This document shows, piece by piece, positions 41,587 to 50,310 of a stretch of DNA of 64,000 nucleotides. Under the pieces are notes generated by a model. That model was not told where the DNA came from. It saw only the letters and a list, made by a program, of their open reading frames with translations, and ran no database searches. A program made the translations under genes and the position numbers. The first letter of the stretch is position 1, and each line of letters starts with the position of its first letter. The stretch comes from a bacterium (lineage in GTDB: Bacteria; Armatimonadota; UBA5829), in the NCBI GenBank assembly GCA_021372295.1, contig JAJFUS010000024.1, positions 51,606 through 115,605 on the forward strand, in the 5' to 3' direction.

Positions 41587-41642
41587 CGAGAACACTCGAC
41601 CAAACGTATCGTGGCTGGGAATACCGCCGGGAAATGTAGGAT
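41587..41642 (-). pseudogene. Remnant of an ISAs1-family transposase
   Basis: In one minus-strand frame the peptide FPGGIPSHDTFGRVFS appears, a close match to the conserved LPNGIPSHDTFGRVF segment of ISAs1/H-repeat transposases. The frame is soon lost on both sides, and parts of the 500-bp stretch between tRNA-Val and ffh read into other frames. No terminal repeats were identified. The rest of 41430-41820 holds nothing else I can support. Confidence 0.5.
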
Positions 41643-41824
41643 ACTTGTTGCAGCCAAACAATTGCATTGGCAAGGCGTTTCTCCGAGCCAAAGTAGGTTA
41701 GCAACACACTACGTAGTGAAACACTGAAAATGTACCTGTGTTCAACTTGTGATGCTTCATGCATATCTTTCGCCACTCAAGCTTGCAATTACATGTGTTT
41801 GCACTGGCAAATGCCGACGATGAT

Positions 41825-41853
41825 TTGACAATACCCCCTCGAATCGCTATACT
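41825..41853 (+). promoter_or_regulatory. Sigma-70-type promoter of the ffh cluster
   Basis: TTGACA (41825-41830), 17-nt spacer, TATACT (41848-41853), giving a leader of about 75 nt before ffh. Confidence 0.75.
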
Positions 41854-41934
41854 ATTTTGATGCGACTGGCTGGCCAGCGCTTCCCGTGATGCTGTACGGC
41901 TCATGTTTCAGCTTTCTTTTGCAAGGACAGCATA

Positions 41935-43275
41935 TTGTTTGAGAGTTTATCTGAAAAACTTCAGAACGTCTTTCAGAAGCTGAAAAGCAGGGGCGGCCTT
42001 ACCGAGCAGGAAGTCAACGAGGCTCTGCGTGAAGTCAGGCTGGTTCTTCTTGAAGCTGATGTTAATTATAAAGTAGTAAAGGATTTCGTCGCCAGGATCA
42101 AGGAACGCGCGGTCGGCGAGGACATTCTTAGGGGGCTAAACCCTGCCCAGCAGGTCATTAAGATCGTCAATGAGGAGCTTGTCGCTCTTCTGGGCGGTGA
42201 GCAAGCAAAGTTAAGAATTGCCGAGCGGCCGCCGACCGTAATAATGGTCTCGGGTCTGCATGGCGCAGGCAAGACCACTAATGTGGCCAAGCTCGCGCTG
42301 ATGTTCAAAAAGCAGGGCAAAAAGCCGCTTTTGGTCGCGGGTGACGTGTATCGCCCAGCTGCCATCAAGCAGCTTCAGACGCTGGGCACGCAGATCGGGG
42401 TCGATGTATTCGACATTGGCGACAAGCAGGACGCCGTTGCGGTAGCTAAAGCGGCCATGAACTCGGCTCGCGGTAGCGGCAACGATCCTGTGCTGATCGA
42501 CGTTGCGGGCCGGCTTCATATCGACGAAGAAATGATGTCGGAGCTCAAGCGTCTGAGAGAGGCGATTGACGTAACCGAGGTTCTGCTGGTTGTTGATGCG
42601 ATGACCGGTCAGGACGCCGTGAACGTGGCGCAGCAGTTTAACGAGGCTTTGTCTCTCGACGGCGTCATCATGACGAAAATGGACGGCGACGCGCGGGGTG
42701 GGGCGGCTCTTTCGATCAAGGCTGTCACCGGCAAGCCGATTAAGTTTATAGGAACCAGCGAGAAAATGGACGGCATAGAGCCGTTCTATCCAGACCGAAT
42801 GGCCTCGCGAATCCTTGGTATGGGAGACGTTCTGAGCCTGATCGAAAAGGCGCAGGAGACGTTCGACGAGGATCAGGCCAAGGCGATGGAGCGCAAGTTC
42901 CGTGAGAATAAGTTCGACCTGAACGATTACCTGGGACAGCTCCGCCAGATGCGCAAGATGGGGCCGTTGGACCAGATTCTGGGCATGATTCCGGGGCTTG
43001 GTAATGCAAACAAGCTCAAGGATGCCAAGATCGACGAGAACGAGTTCAATCGAGTGGAAGCGATCCTCTGCTCGATGACAAACAACGAGCGTCATGAACC
43101 GGCGATCCTTAACGCAAGCCGCAGACGTCGCATAGCAGCCGGCAGCGGAACCAGCGTTCAGGAAGTGAACCGGCTAATAAACCAGTTTAACGAAATGAAG
43201 AAGATGATTCGTGCTATGACAGGCGCGGAAGAGTCCGGAAAGCGGCACAAACGAATGCCGAACTTTCCGTTTTAG
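41935..43275 (+). CDS. ffh: Signal recognition particle GTPase
   Basis: Ffh binds SRP RNA and signal peptides and targets ribosomes to FtsY. The 446-residue protein has the N domain, the G domain and the Met-rich M domain (MRKMGPLDQILGMIPGLGN, RRRRIAAGSGTSVQEVNRLI). G-motif variants: the P-loop is GLHGAGKTT (family GLQGSGKTT) and the G3 motif is DVAGRLHID (family DTAGR), while MTKMDGDARGG and GTSEKMD are normal. Start is TTG at 41935 with AAGGA about 9 nt upstream. It leads the cluster ffh-rpsP-khpA-rimM-trmD-rplS. Confidence 0.95.
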   Translation: MFESLSEKLQNVFQKLKSRGGLTEQEVNEALREVRLVLLEADVNYKVVKDFVARIKERAVGEDILRGLNPAQQVIKIVNEELVALLGGEQAKLRIAERPPTVIMVSGLHGAGKTTNVAKLALMFKKQGKKPLLVAGDVYRPAAIKQLQTLGTQIGVDVFDIGDKQDAVAVAKAAMNSARGSGNDPVLIDVAGRLHIDEEMMSELKRLREAIDVTEVLLVVDAMTGQDAVNVAQQFNEALSLDGVIMTKMDGDARGGAALSIKAVTGKPIKFIGTSEKMDGIEPFYPDRMASRILGMGDVLSLIEKAQETFDEDQAKAMERKFRENKFDLNDYLGQLRQMRKMGPLDQILGMIPGLGNANKLKDAKIDENEFNRVEAILCSMTNNERHEPAILNASRRRRIAAGSGTSVQEVNRLINQFNEMKKMIRAMTGAEESGKRHKRMPNFPF

Positions 43276-43304
43276 TTTATAACGCATAACTTCGGAGGAT
43301 ACAC

Positions 43305-43643
43305 GTGGTTAAAATCAGACTCAGGCGGATGGGCGCGAAAAAGAGACCTTTCTACAGGCTCGTGGTTTGCGACAGCCGAACCGCTCGTAATGGGCGTTTC
43401 ATAGAATTGGTGGGCACTTACGATCCAAATCTGGACCCGCCGGCTATCAATATGAACAAGGATCGCGTCGAGTATTGGCTCGGAACGGGTGCTCAGCCCA
43501 GTGACACCGCTCGCTGGTTGTTGAAGACCCAGGGGTTTCTCGGCGGTTTGACCGAAAAGAAGCCCAAGGCCGCAAAGAAAGCCAAGACGGAAGCGGCTGC
43601 GACAGAAGAAGCACCGGCTGCCGAAGCAGTAGTCGAAGCTTAA
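43305..43643 (+). CDS. rpsP: Ribosomal protein bS16
   Basis: A 112-residue bS16 with VKIRLRRMGAKKRPFYRLVV at the start and WLGTGAQPSDTARWLLK. A Lys/Ala/Glu-rich C-terminal tail (about 82-112) extends the ~80-residue core. GTG start after GGAGG. Confidence 0.96.
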   Translation: MVKIRLRRMGAKKRPFYRLVVCDSRTARNGRFIELVGTYDPNLDPPAINMNKDRVEYWLGTGAQPSDTARWLLKTQGFLGGLTEKKPKAAKKAKTEAAATEEAPAAEAVVEA

Positions 43644-43676
43644 TGACTTCTAACGTTTGATTTGGAGTAGACTGAC

Positions 43677-43910
43677 TTGAAAAGTCTGATCGAGATATTG
43701 GTGAAGGCGCTCGTGGACAGCCCGGACAGCGTCGAGGTGAGCGAGATCAATGAGGGGCCGTCTTCAGTGACTTATGAAGTGACCGTCGACCCCGATGACC
43801 TCGGCAAGGTAATCGGGAAACAGGGGCGCGTGGCAAATGCGCTGCGGACCGTCGCTAAAGCTGCGGCCTTGAAGAGCCACAAAAACGTATATGTGAAGAT
43901 ACTGCCATAG
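43677..43910 (+). CDS. khpA: KH-domain RNA-binding protein KhpA (YlqC)
   Basis: A 77-residue single KH domain protein with the GxxG loop in LGKVIGKQGRVANALRTV. KhpA binds RNA with KhpB and affects cell size and rRNA/sRNA handling in Firmicutes. TTG start with TTGGAG upstream. It occupies its usual place between rpsP and rimM. Confidence 0.92.
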   Translation: MKSLIEILVKALVDSPDSVEVSEINEGPSSVTYEVTVDPDDLGKVIGKQGRVANALRTVAKAAALKSHKNVYVKILP

Positions 43911-43912
43911 GT

Positions 43913-44425
43913 ATGCCTGAAGACACGAGGGACATAGTCATAGGCAACATAGTCGCGCCTTTCGGTGTGAAGGGTGAGCTGAAAGTCATGTTGCGGACGG
44001 ATTTCCCGGAGCGCTTCGACAAGGGTCGCGAAGTGACTGTAAAAACGGCCGAAGGCAGCCGGTTTTCGTCTCGAATTGAACGAAACACGCCGAATAAGGG
44101 CGGAATTACTCTGAAAATTCAGGGGGTTGACGACCGAAACACGGCGGAAAGCCTCAGGGGCGCCGAGTTCGTGATCGACGAGTCGGAGGTTGGGCAGCTT
44201 CCTGACGGCAGCTTTTATCTTTACAAGTTGATAGGTCTGAAGGTCGTTACCGAGGATGGCCGCGAGCTGGGCGAGATTGTCCAGATATTGCAGGGCGGGG
44301 GCAATGATGTCTATGAGACCGATACCGGCCTGCTTATACCGGCCATCAAGCAGATTGTTGTTAAGATCGACACTGACGCGAATCTGATGGTAATTCGACC
44401 TATGCCGGGGCTTTTGCCGGAATAA
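43913..44425 (+). CDS. rimM: Ribosome maturation factor RimM
   Basis: A 170-residue 30S assembly factor with the N-terminal RimM domain ([17 protein letters not shown]) and the C-terminal PRC-barrel-like domain ([32 protein letters not shown]). It binds bS16/uS19 regions during late 30S assembly. It begins 2 bp after khpA and ends 1 bp before trmD. Confidence 0.95.
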   Translation: MPEDTRDIVIGNIVAPFGVKGELKVMLRTDFPERFDKGREVTVKTAEGSRFSSRIERNTPNKGGITLKIQGVDDRNTAESLRGAEFVIDESEVGQLPDGSFYLYKLIGLKVVTEDGRELGEIVQILQGGGNDVYETDTGLLIPAIKQIVVKIDTDANLMVIRPMPGLLPE

Positions 44426-44426
44426 T

Positions 44427-45167
44427 ATGCGAATAGAGATAATCACGACCATCCCGCAGATGATCGAAGCTGTGGCAAGCGAGAGCATACTGGGTCGGGC
44501 GAGGAAGCGAGGGCTGATCGAGGTGAGCGCTGTGAACCTGCGCGATTTCACTAGTGATCGCCATCGCACTACGGACGATGCTCCGTTCGGCGGCGGGCCG
44601 GGTATGGTGATGAAGCCCGAACCGGTGTTTGCGGCTGTGGAGAGTCTTGTATCGCGAGGAGCAGGGTCGAAACCAAGAATATTATTGATGACACCTCAGG
44701 GGCGGCGGTTCGACCAGAAATTTGCCGAGGAACTCTCCGGTGAGAGTCACGTAATAATAATATGTGGGCGTTACGAGGGCGTTGACGAGCGCATACGTGA
44801 GCATTTGGCTACCGATGAAGTCTCAATCGGTGACTACGTGCTTACCGGAGGAGAACTGGCGTCGCTGGTGATTTTGGACGCGGTGAGCCGGCTCATTCCA
44901 GGTGTGCTTGGCGATGAGACCTCGCCCGAGACCGATTCGTTTTCAAGCGGGTTGCTCGAATACCCGCAGTATACGCGGCCTGCGGATTTTCGCGGGTTGA
45001 AAGCGCCCGAGGTCTTGCTTTCGGGCAATCACGCAGAAGTTGCGAAATGGCGGCGAGTGGAGGCTTTGAAGAGGACGCTCCAGAGGCGTCCAGATTTGCT
45101 TGAAAGTGCGCCGCTTTCGGATGAAGACAGACGCCTTTTGCGCGAGTTTGAGACTGAAACTAGTTAA
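44427..45167 (+). CDS. trmD: tRNA (guanine-N1)-methyltransferase
   Basis: TrmD makes m1G37 in tRNAs with G36, preventing frameshifts. The 246-residue SPOUT protein has [13 protein letters not shown], the knot motif [42 protein letters not shown] and the C-terminal YTRPADFRG. Its stop is followed after 27 bp by rplS. Confidence 0.96.
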   Translation: MRIEIITTIPQMIEAVASESILGRARKRGLIEVSAVNLRDFTSDRHRTTDDAPFGGGPGMVMKPEPVFAAVESLVSRGAGSKPRILLMTPQGRRFDQKFAEELSGESHVIIICGRYEGVDERIREHLATDEVSIGDYVLTGGELASLVILDAVSRLIPGVLGDETSPETDSFSSGLLEYPQYTRPADFRGLKAPEVLLSGNHAEVAKWRRVEALKRTLQRRPDLLESAPLSDEDRRLLREFETETS

Positions 45168-45194
45168 ATTGACCATTTTCTGGAGGATATTGAC

Positions 45195-45560
45195 GTGCAG
45201 ATTATTGAACAAATAGAGTTCGAACAGCTTAGAACTGATGCGCCGGTGTTCGGCCCCGGCGATACGGTTCGCGTGCATACCCGCGTAATCGAAGGTAACA
45301 AAGAGCGCATCCAGGTCTTCGAGGGCGTGGTAATCGGCAAGAAAGACGGCGGCGTGCGGTCGGCATTTACCGTTCGCAAGATTTCGCACGGCATAGGCGT
45401 GGAGCGCACATTTATGCTGCATTCGCCGCGCATCGCCACTATTGAAGTGACTCGCAGGGGTGCTGTGCGCAGAGCCAAGCTCTATTACCTGCGCGAGAAG
45501 ATTGGAAAAGCCACTAAGATCAAGGAGCGCCAGGGAGCAAGACAGGCAGCCAAAAAATGA
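45195..45560 (+). CDS. rplS: Ribosomal protein bL19
   Basis: A 121-residue bL19 with [42 protein letters not shown] and [22 protein letters not shown] start after TGGAGG. The stop overlaps the first lepB ATG (ATGA). Confidence 0.96.
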   Translation: MQIIEQIEFEQLRTDAPVFGPGDTVRVHTRVIEGNKERIQVFEGVVIGKKDGGVRSAFTVRKISHGIGVERTFMLHSPRIATIEVTRRGAVRRAKLYYLREKIGKATKIKERQGARQAAKK

Positions 45561-46450
45561 GTGTAACCGAACGGCTCGCGAACATGAGTATACCGACCGT
45601 CATCATTACGGTGATCGTATTGTTGGCTGCACGGTTCGCGCTGTTGAAACTGAAGCATCCCGCCGCGAAGTCTATTGCGGAGATCGCCGAATCGCTGGCG
45701 GTCGCGATGGCGCTGGTGTTTTTGCTCATCAGGCCGTTTGTCGTGCAGGCGTTTTTTATACCGTCGGCTTCGATGCACCCGACGCTTCTGGAACATGACC
45801 ATTTGCTGGTCAACAGGTTCATATATCGGGTTGTACGTGAACCTGAATTGGGCGATGTGGTGGTTTTTAAGGCTCCGCTTGAAGCTACTCCGGGAGAGAC
45901 CGTGCCGAAGGACTTCATCAAGCGCACGATAGGTGTGCCGGGCGATATCGTCAGGATCACGCCGGGTTATGTGATGATCGGCGATATGAAGTACGATCAC
46001 GTCGATCTGCGCGGCTTGCTGAGTGAATACTCCAAGTCCGACACTGAAAGGCCGAGTGTGCTTCTTAAGGGCAATGATGTGTATGTGGACGGGCGGCGTC
46101 TGACTCGCGCGGAGATTGGAGCGGCCGCTAATGACCCAGGCGCGAAGATCAAAGTTGTGCCGGGCAAAGTCTATATCAACGGCAAGGCGATTAATGAGCC
46201 GTATATCGCCGAGGACCCGGATTTGCCATATCCGATTCTTGCCGGAGACAAGGCTACGCCGCAGAAGTGGATCGTCAATTACAAGGGCAAGCCTGCCGTA
46301 AAGATACCCAAGGGGCGGCTGCTGGTGATGGGCGACAATCGAAACGATTCCAACGACGCTCGGTTCTGGGGTTTGTTGGATCGCAAGCGAGTGCTCGGCA
46401 AAGCGATGGTCATCTTCTGGCCTTTGAACCGAATTAGAATAATACACTGA
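45557..46450 (+). CDS. lepB: Signal peptidase I, copy 1
   Basis: A 297-residue membrane serine protease that removes signal peptides. Two N-terminal hydrophobic segments (about 12-30 and 45-65) precede the catalytic Ser in [11 protein letters not shown], the general-base Lys in [11 protein letters not shown] and box [16 protein letters not shown] ~70-residue insert between the Lys and the last box separates it from short Gram-positive forms. ATG overlaps the rplS stop. A second, related copy follows after 81 bp; the gap is an inverted heptamer array. Confidence 0.94.
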   Translation: MSVTERLANMSIPTVIITVIVLLAARFALLKLKHPAAKSIAEIAESLAVAMALVFLLIRPFVVQAFFIPSASMHPTLLEHDHLLVNRFIYRVVREPELGDVVVFKAPLEATPGETVPKDFIKRTIGVPGDIVRITPGYVMIGDMKYDHVDLRGLLSEYSKSDTERPSVLLKGNDVYVDGRRLTRAEIGAAANDPGAKIKVVPGKVYINGKAINEPYIAEDPDLPYPILAGDKATPQKWIVNYKGKPAVKIPKGRLLVMGDNRNDSNDARFWGLLDRKRVLGKAMVIFWPLNRIRIIH

Positions 46451-46452
46451 CG

Positions 46453-46531
46453 TTTAGGGAAATAGGATTTAGGAAGTAGATAATGGGGCGTCCCGTTAAT
46501 AAGTCCTATTTCCTATTTTCTATTACCTAAT
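46453..46531. repeat. Inverted heptamer arrays between the two lepB genes
   Basis: Left heptamers TTTAGGG, AAATAGG, ATTTAGG, AAGTAGA, TAATGGG (46453-46487) face right heptamers CCTATTT, CCTATTT, TCTATTA, CCTAATA (46505-46532, reaching into the ATG of the second lepB). Architecture is the same as at 4602-4665, with a different unit sequence. Confidence 0.65.
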
Positions 46532-47401
46532 ATGAGCATTACTCAGCGACTCGCAAATCTCGATATTCCCAGCGTAATTATGCTGGTGGCGATACTTATC
46601 GCGCTCAGGTTCGTCCTGGTGCGATTCAGGTTTCCCGGCGCTAAGGCAATTGCAGAGATTGCTGAGTCGTTGGCATTGGCTCTGGCGCTGGTCTTTCTGT
46701 TAATCAGGCCTCTTCTGGTACAGGCGTTCTTTATACCCTCCGAATCGATGGTCCCTACGCTGCTCGTCAACGATCACATCCTGGTCAACAAATTTGTCTA
46801 TCGTTTTCGCGAGCCGAAGTTTGGCGATGTTGTCGTCTTCAGGTCGCCGAAATCCGCCGGTCACTATCAAGCCGATTATATCAAGCGCGTAATTGGAGTT
46901 CCGGGCGATGAGGTGCGCATTACGGCGGGCTATGTGCAAGTGGGTAGCATTCCATACTATCATGACGATCTGCGTATGGCTCTAGCTCCCAAATCAGGCG
47001 ACGGTGAAGACTGCTCGATCAAGCTCATTCCAAACAAAGTGTTGGTGGATGGCAAACCCGTCAGCAACACCCATGTCGCGGATGCTCTGCGTTGTCCGGG
47101 ATCGAAAGTGAAAGTCGTGCCGGGGGTGGTCTATGTGAATGGAAAGGCATTAAATGAAGCCTACACCGCCGAGGACACTGACGTGCAGTATCCCAGCGAA
47201 CTGACTCCGAAGGAATGGGTCGCCAGCGATAAGCGTGGCAACAAGGTCGTTAAAATACCCAATGGCCGCCTGCTGGTGATGGGCGATAACCGCAACCGCT
47301 CGGACGACGCCAGGCGTTGGGGCTTGCTGGATCGCTCGCGCATGCGCGGCAAAGCGATGTTCATATTCTTTCCACTGAGCCGAGTGCGATGGATTCACTA
47401 G
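46532..47401 (+). CDS. lepB: Signal peptidase I, copy 2
   Basis: A 289-residue paralogue of copy 1, with the catalytic Ser in FIPSESMVPTL, the Lys in YIKRVIGVPGD and GDNRNRSDDARRWG. Same two-helix N-terminus (RLANLDIPSVIMLVAILIALRF) and a similar insert. The tandem pair probably arose by duplication and may divide substrates, for example general Sec proteins versus special ones. The start has no separate ribosome site because the heptamer array runs to the ATG. Its end overlaps rnhB by 13 bp. Confidence 0.93.
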   Translation: MSITQRLANLDIPSVIMLVAILIALRFVLVRFRFPGAKAIAEIAESLALALALVFLLIRPLLVQAFFIPSESMVPTLLVNDHILVNKFVYRFREPKFGDVVVFRSPKSAGHYQADYIKRVIGVPGDEVRITAGYVQVGSIPYYHDDLRMALAPKSGDGEDCSIKLIPNKVLVDGKPVSNTHVADALRCPGSKVKVVPGVVYVNGKALNEAYTAEDTDVQYPSELTPKEWVASDKRGNKVVKIPNGRLLVMGDNRNRSDDARRWGLLDRSRMRGKAMFIFFPLSRVRWIH

Positions 47402-48027
47402 ACAGATGGGCGTATGAAATGCAGGCGCGCTCGCAGGGCTATATGCGTGTCGCCGGTGTGGATGAAGCCGGAAGAGGGCCGCTTGCAGGGCCGGTGGTAG
47501 CTGCGGCAGTGATTTTGCCCGATGATTTCGACCAGACCGGCGTCGACGACTCCAAAAAGCTGACCCCAGCCAGACGCGATAAAATGTTTGACCGTATATC
47601 ATCGGAGGCGGTGGCGATTGGAGTGGGCATCGTCGAACCCGAAGAGATCGACAGGATCAACATCCTCCGTGCCACTCACCTGGCTATGCGACTGGCACTT
47701 GAAGATTTGAATGCGCCATGCGACTATGCGCTGGTCGATGGGCTGCCGGTGAATGGTTTGGGCGTGCCGTCGCTTGCTATAGTGAAGGGCGACGGCAAGA
47801 GCGTATCCATTGGCGCAGCGTCGATTATCGCGAAAGTCACCAGAGACAGGATAATGGTCGAGATGGACCGGCTATATCCGGGTTACGGGTTCGCCGGTCA
47901 CAAGGGTTACGGCAGCAAGAGTCACATCGAGGCGATAAACGTCCTGGGGCCGTGTCCGTGCCACCGAAAGTCGTTTTCGCCGATCTCGGAAAGGATCGCA
48001 AATTGCCTTCTCCCAGGTCTAGAATAG
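47389..48027 (+). CDS. rnhB: Ribonuclease HII
   Basis: RNase HII cuts RNA in RNA-DNA hybrids and starts removal of single ribonucleotides. The 212-residue protein has the catalytic Asp-Glu motif GVDEAGRGPLAGPVVAAAV, DDSKKLTPARR, DYALVDGLPV, KGDGKSVSIGAASIIAKVTRD and GYGFAGHKGYGSKSH. ATG 47389 overlaps lepB copy 2. The last codons overlap the start of yraN. Confidence 0.95.
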   Translation: MDSLDRWAYEMQARSQGYMRVAGVDEAGRGPLAGPVVAAAVILPDDFDQTGVDDSKKLTPARRDKMFDRISSEAVAIGVGIVEPEEIDRINILRATHLAMRLALEDLNAPCDYALVDGLPVNGLGVPSLAIVKGDGKSVSIGAASIIAKVTRDRIMVEMDRLYPGYGFAGHKGYGSKSHIEAINVLGPCPCHRKSFSPISERIANCLLPGLE

Positions 48028-48368
48028 GCCGGAGCGCGGAGATACTCGCGGCGTCGGAACTCGGAAAGCGCGGGTATCGCATAGTTGCGTCGAACTATCG
48101 CTGCCGGTATGGCGAGATCGATCTGATCGCCAATGAGGCCGGTTGCCTAGTGTTTGTTGAGGTGAAATGTAGAAGATCGACCAAATTCGGCACCCCTGCC
48201 GAGGCCGTTACCCCTGTCAAGCAGCAAAAGTTGATTACCACCGCCAGACACTATCTCGACGAATTGGGGTTAGGCGACTGTGAGTGCCGGTTCGATGTGG
48301 TTGAAGTGTCGTCGTCGGACGGCAGGCTTTGTGTGACGGACATTATCCGCGACGCGTTTGCCGCATAG
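48003..48368 (+). CDS. yraN: YraN/UPF0102 family nuclease-like protein
   Basis: A 121-residue protein of the UPF0102 family, which has a Holliday-junction-resolvase-like fold. Seen are IGRSAEILAASELGKRGYRIVASNYRC, YGEIDLIANE and LVFVEVKCRRS, containing the usual Asp and Glu-x-Lys active-site pattern. TTG 48003 is chosen: AAGGAT lies just upstream and the family length fits; the start lies inside the end of rnhB (25-bp overlap). Confidence 0.88.
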   Translation: MPSPRSRIGRSAEILAASELGKRGYRIVASNYRCRYGEIDLIANEAGCLVFVEVKCRRSTKFGTPAEAVTPVKQQKLITTARHYLDELGLGDCECRFDVVEVSSSDGRLCVTDIIRDAFAA

Positions 48369-48379
48369 GCTTGCAGTCC

Positions 48380-48408
48380 TTGCTAGAACCGCCCGGTTTT
48401 GCTACCAT
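48380..48408 (+). promoter_or_regulatory. Candidate promoter of miaB
   Basis: TTGCTA (48380-48385), 17-nt spacer, TACCAT (48403-48408). The same -10, TACCAT, is found in the candidate promoter of der. Confidence 0.5.
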
Positions 48409-48460
48409 GATCCTGGCTGGCAATATCTGCCTACCATAATTCCCCGCATAATGGAGTGAA

Positions 48461-49795
48461 ATGACCACCACCGACCGCAAGTTTATTATATTCACCTGGG
48501 GTTGCCAGATGAACGAGGACGACGCAGAGCAGATCGCCAATATCCTGATGAGCATGGGTTATTCGTCCACGCAGAATGAGGAAGAGGCTGATGTCGCGAT
48601 GCTCGTGACGTGCAGCGTCCGCGAAAAGCCCGAAGAGAAAGCCAAGAGCAAGCTCGGCATACTTCGCGAGATCAAGCAGCGCAACCCGCGCATGATTATC
48701 GGCGTCTGCGGATGCATGGCGCAGCGCGAAGGCGAAAAGCTCAAGAAAGGCCGACCGTACCTTGATCTGGTAATCGGCACGGCCAGTATATGGCAAATCC
48801 CCAATCTTATCAGGCAGGTTGAGGACACGCGCAAGTTCAAGTACGCTCTCGATTTGCCCGAAACAAGTGCCGATGCGCTCAACGTGCCTCCGAGGGTCGA
48901 GCGGGCAGGGGAATCGCTGAAGAGTTTCGTGCCCGTAATGTACGGCTGCAACAATTTCTGCGCGTACTGCGTTGTGCCCTATGTAAGGGGACGCGAGCGC
49001 AGTCGGCCTCTTGCGGACGTGGTTGGGGAAGTCGAGAGACTCGCATTAAATGGTCGAAGAGAAATCACTCTTCTCGGGCAAAATGTGAACTCTTATGGCG
49101 CGACTTTGGACGAGAAAGTGGACTTTGCCGACCTGTTGCGTGCGGTCAGCGCCGTTAATGGGATCCAGCGGATCAGGTTTACCACGTCTCACCCCAAGGA
49201 TTTGTCCGACCGCCTGATCGAAGCCATGCGCGACTTGCCTAATGTCTGCGAGCACATTCACTTGGCTGTGCAGTCAGGTGACGACGAAATTCTTCGGCGC
49301 ATGAACCGCAGATATACTTCGTCGCACTTCAGGGAGCGTGTAGCGGCTTTGAGAAATGCCGTGCCGGATATTGCAATTACCACCGATTTCCTGGTAGGCT
49401 TTCCTGGGGAAACCGAGCAGCAGTTTGCAAACACTCTGGCGCTTGCCGAGGAAATCAGGTTGGACGCGGCGTTTATGTTTTCATATAACGTTATTCCCAA
49501 CACCGCAGCCGAGAAGTTGGACGGCCAGCTCACGAAGAAAGTCAAGAATGAGCGCTTGGGGCGGCTGATAGAAGTGCAGAATCGGATTACGTGTGAGATT
49601 AACGCGAGCCATGTTGGCAATATATATGAAGTTTTGGTGGAGGCTGTGAGCTCGAAAGACCGCACACGGGTTACCGGTCTCACTCGCCAGAACAAAACTG
49701 TGAACTTCAAAGGTGATGCAAGCATGATCGGAAAGCTGGTGAATGTTCGCACGACGGAAGGGCATTTGTACGGGTACGTGGGGGAGATGGCTTGA
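48461..49795 (+). CDS. miaB: tRNA-2-methylthio-N6-dimethylallyladenosine synthase
   Basis: MiaB adds the 2-methylthio group to i6A37 of tRNA. The 444-residue protein has the UPF0004 domain with its three cluster cysteines (WGCQMNEDD, VTCSVRE, GCMAQRE), the radical SAM motif GCNNFCAYCVVPYVRGRERSR, and a C-terminal TRAM domain (about 375-440). HLAVQSGDDEILRRMNRRY and GFPGET are typical. It has its own candidate promoter. Confidence 0.95.
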   Translation: MTTTDRKFIIFTWGCQMNEDDAEQIANILMSMGYSSTQNEEEADVAMLVTCSVREKPEEKAKSKLGILREIKQRNPRMIIGVCGCMAQREGEKLKKGRPYLDLVIGTASIWQIPNLIRQVEDTRKFKYALDLPETSADALNVPPRVERAGESLKSFVPVMYGCNNFCAYCVVPYVRGRERSRPLADVVGEVERLALNGRREITLLGQNVNSYGATLDEKVDFADLLRAVSAVNGIQRIRFTTSHPKDLSDRLIEAMRDLPNVCEHIHLAVQSGDDEILRRMNRRYTSSHFRERVAALRNAVPDIAITTDFLVGFPGETEQQFANTLALAEEIRLDAAFMFSYNVIPNTAAEKLDGQLTKKVKNERLGRLIEVQNRITCEINASHVGNIYEVLVEAVSSKDRTRVTGLTRQNKTVNFKGDASMIGKLVNVRTTEGHLYGYVGEMA

Positions 49796-49826
49796 TGGAT
49801 CATGCCACACGTAAATGGGGGCATAT

Positions 49827-50219
49827 ATGATCGCTGTAAGATTGTCGCCACGTGCAATGTTCGCACTATACGCAGCAATGGCTGTTGCATTAGAGGTTTT
49901 TGAGTTTACAACTGCTGGATGCTATCGGCGTATGGCGCTTGTTTTTGCCTTAATCGCCGGGTTTGGCTTTGGGCATGCCATAGAATACGCCAGGTGGCAA
50001 CTAGTGGAAAATGAGAGTCGACCTCTGCATATATCAAAACGAGTGTTATCTCGTTCTTCACTCTATGTTGTGCCGTTGCTATTCTCAGATAGCTTATTGC
50101 TGCTCACAAGACTAAACTCAACAGCATTCGTAGTTGCACCAATTTTCATACTTGCAGTGCAGATTGGCTTTTTGTTATATATCTGGAAGACTATATCCGA
50201 TAAAAGCCGTGTTTCTTAG
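49827..50219 (+). CDS. Hypothetical membrane protein, about four helices
   Basis: A 130-residue hydrophobic protein with helices at about 7-25, 33-52, 78-95 and 98-118. No family recognised. ATG 49827 follows GGGGG; an ATG at 49815 would add four residues. It lies between miaB and mutS without overlap; base composition is more AT-rich than its neighbours (many ATA, TTA and AAA codons), which may point to a different origin. Confidence 0.55.
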   Translation: MIAVRLSPRAMFALYAAMAVALEVFEFTTAGCYRRMALVFALIAGFGFGHAIEYARWQLVENESRPLHISKRVLSRSSLYVVPLLFSDSLLLLTRLNSTAFVVAPIFILAVQIGFLLYIWKTISDKSRVS

Positions 50220-50266
50220 AACATAAGCGCATAACAGGAGTGAATTGTGGCGACGACGAGTCTGGA

Positions 50267-50294
50267 CTCTCTACTCTTCGCTCTCAACTATATA
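50267..50294. repeat. Tandem heptamer array, CTC-type, in the mutS leader
   Basis: Heptamers CTCTCTA, CTCTTCG, CTCTCAA, CTATATA in a row, close to those at 1884-1912. It lies directly before the mutS ribosome site. Confidence 0.5.
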
Positions 50295-50310
50295 CCGAGG
50301 AAAACGCATA

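Noticed and set aside
41430..41934. SRP RNA gene (ffs) next to ffh
   Set aside because: The conserved apical GGAA tetraloop context of SRP RNA was not found; only a transposase scar and the ffh promoter are visible.
45485..46447. 320-codon open frame antisense to lepB copy 1
   Set aside because: Shadow of the signal peptidase gene; product is Arg/His-rich without domain similarity.
50245..50310. Upstream extension of MutS from TTG 50245
   Set aside because: It would translate the heptamer array, and the family N-terminus (MVAQYQAIK) fits the GTG at 50311 with its own ribosome site.
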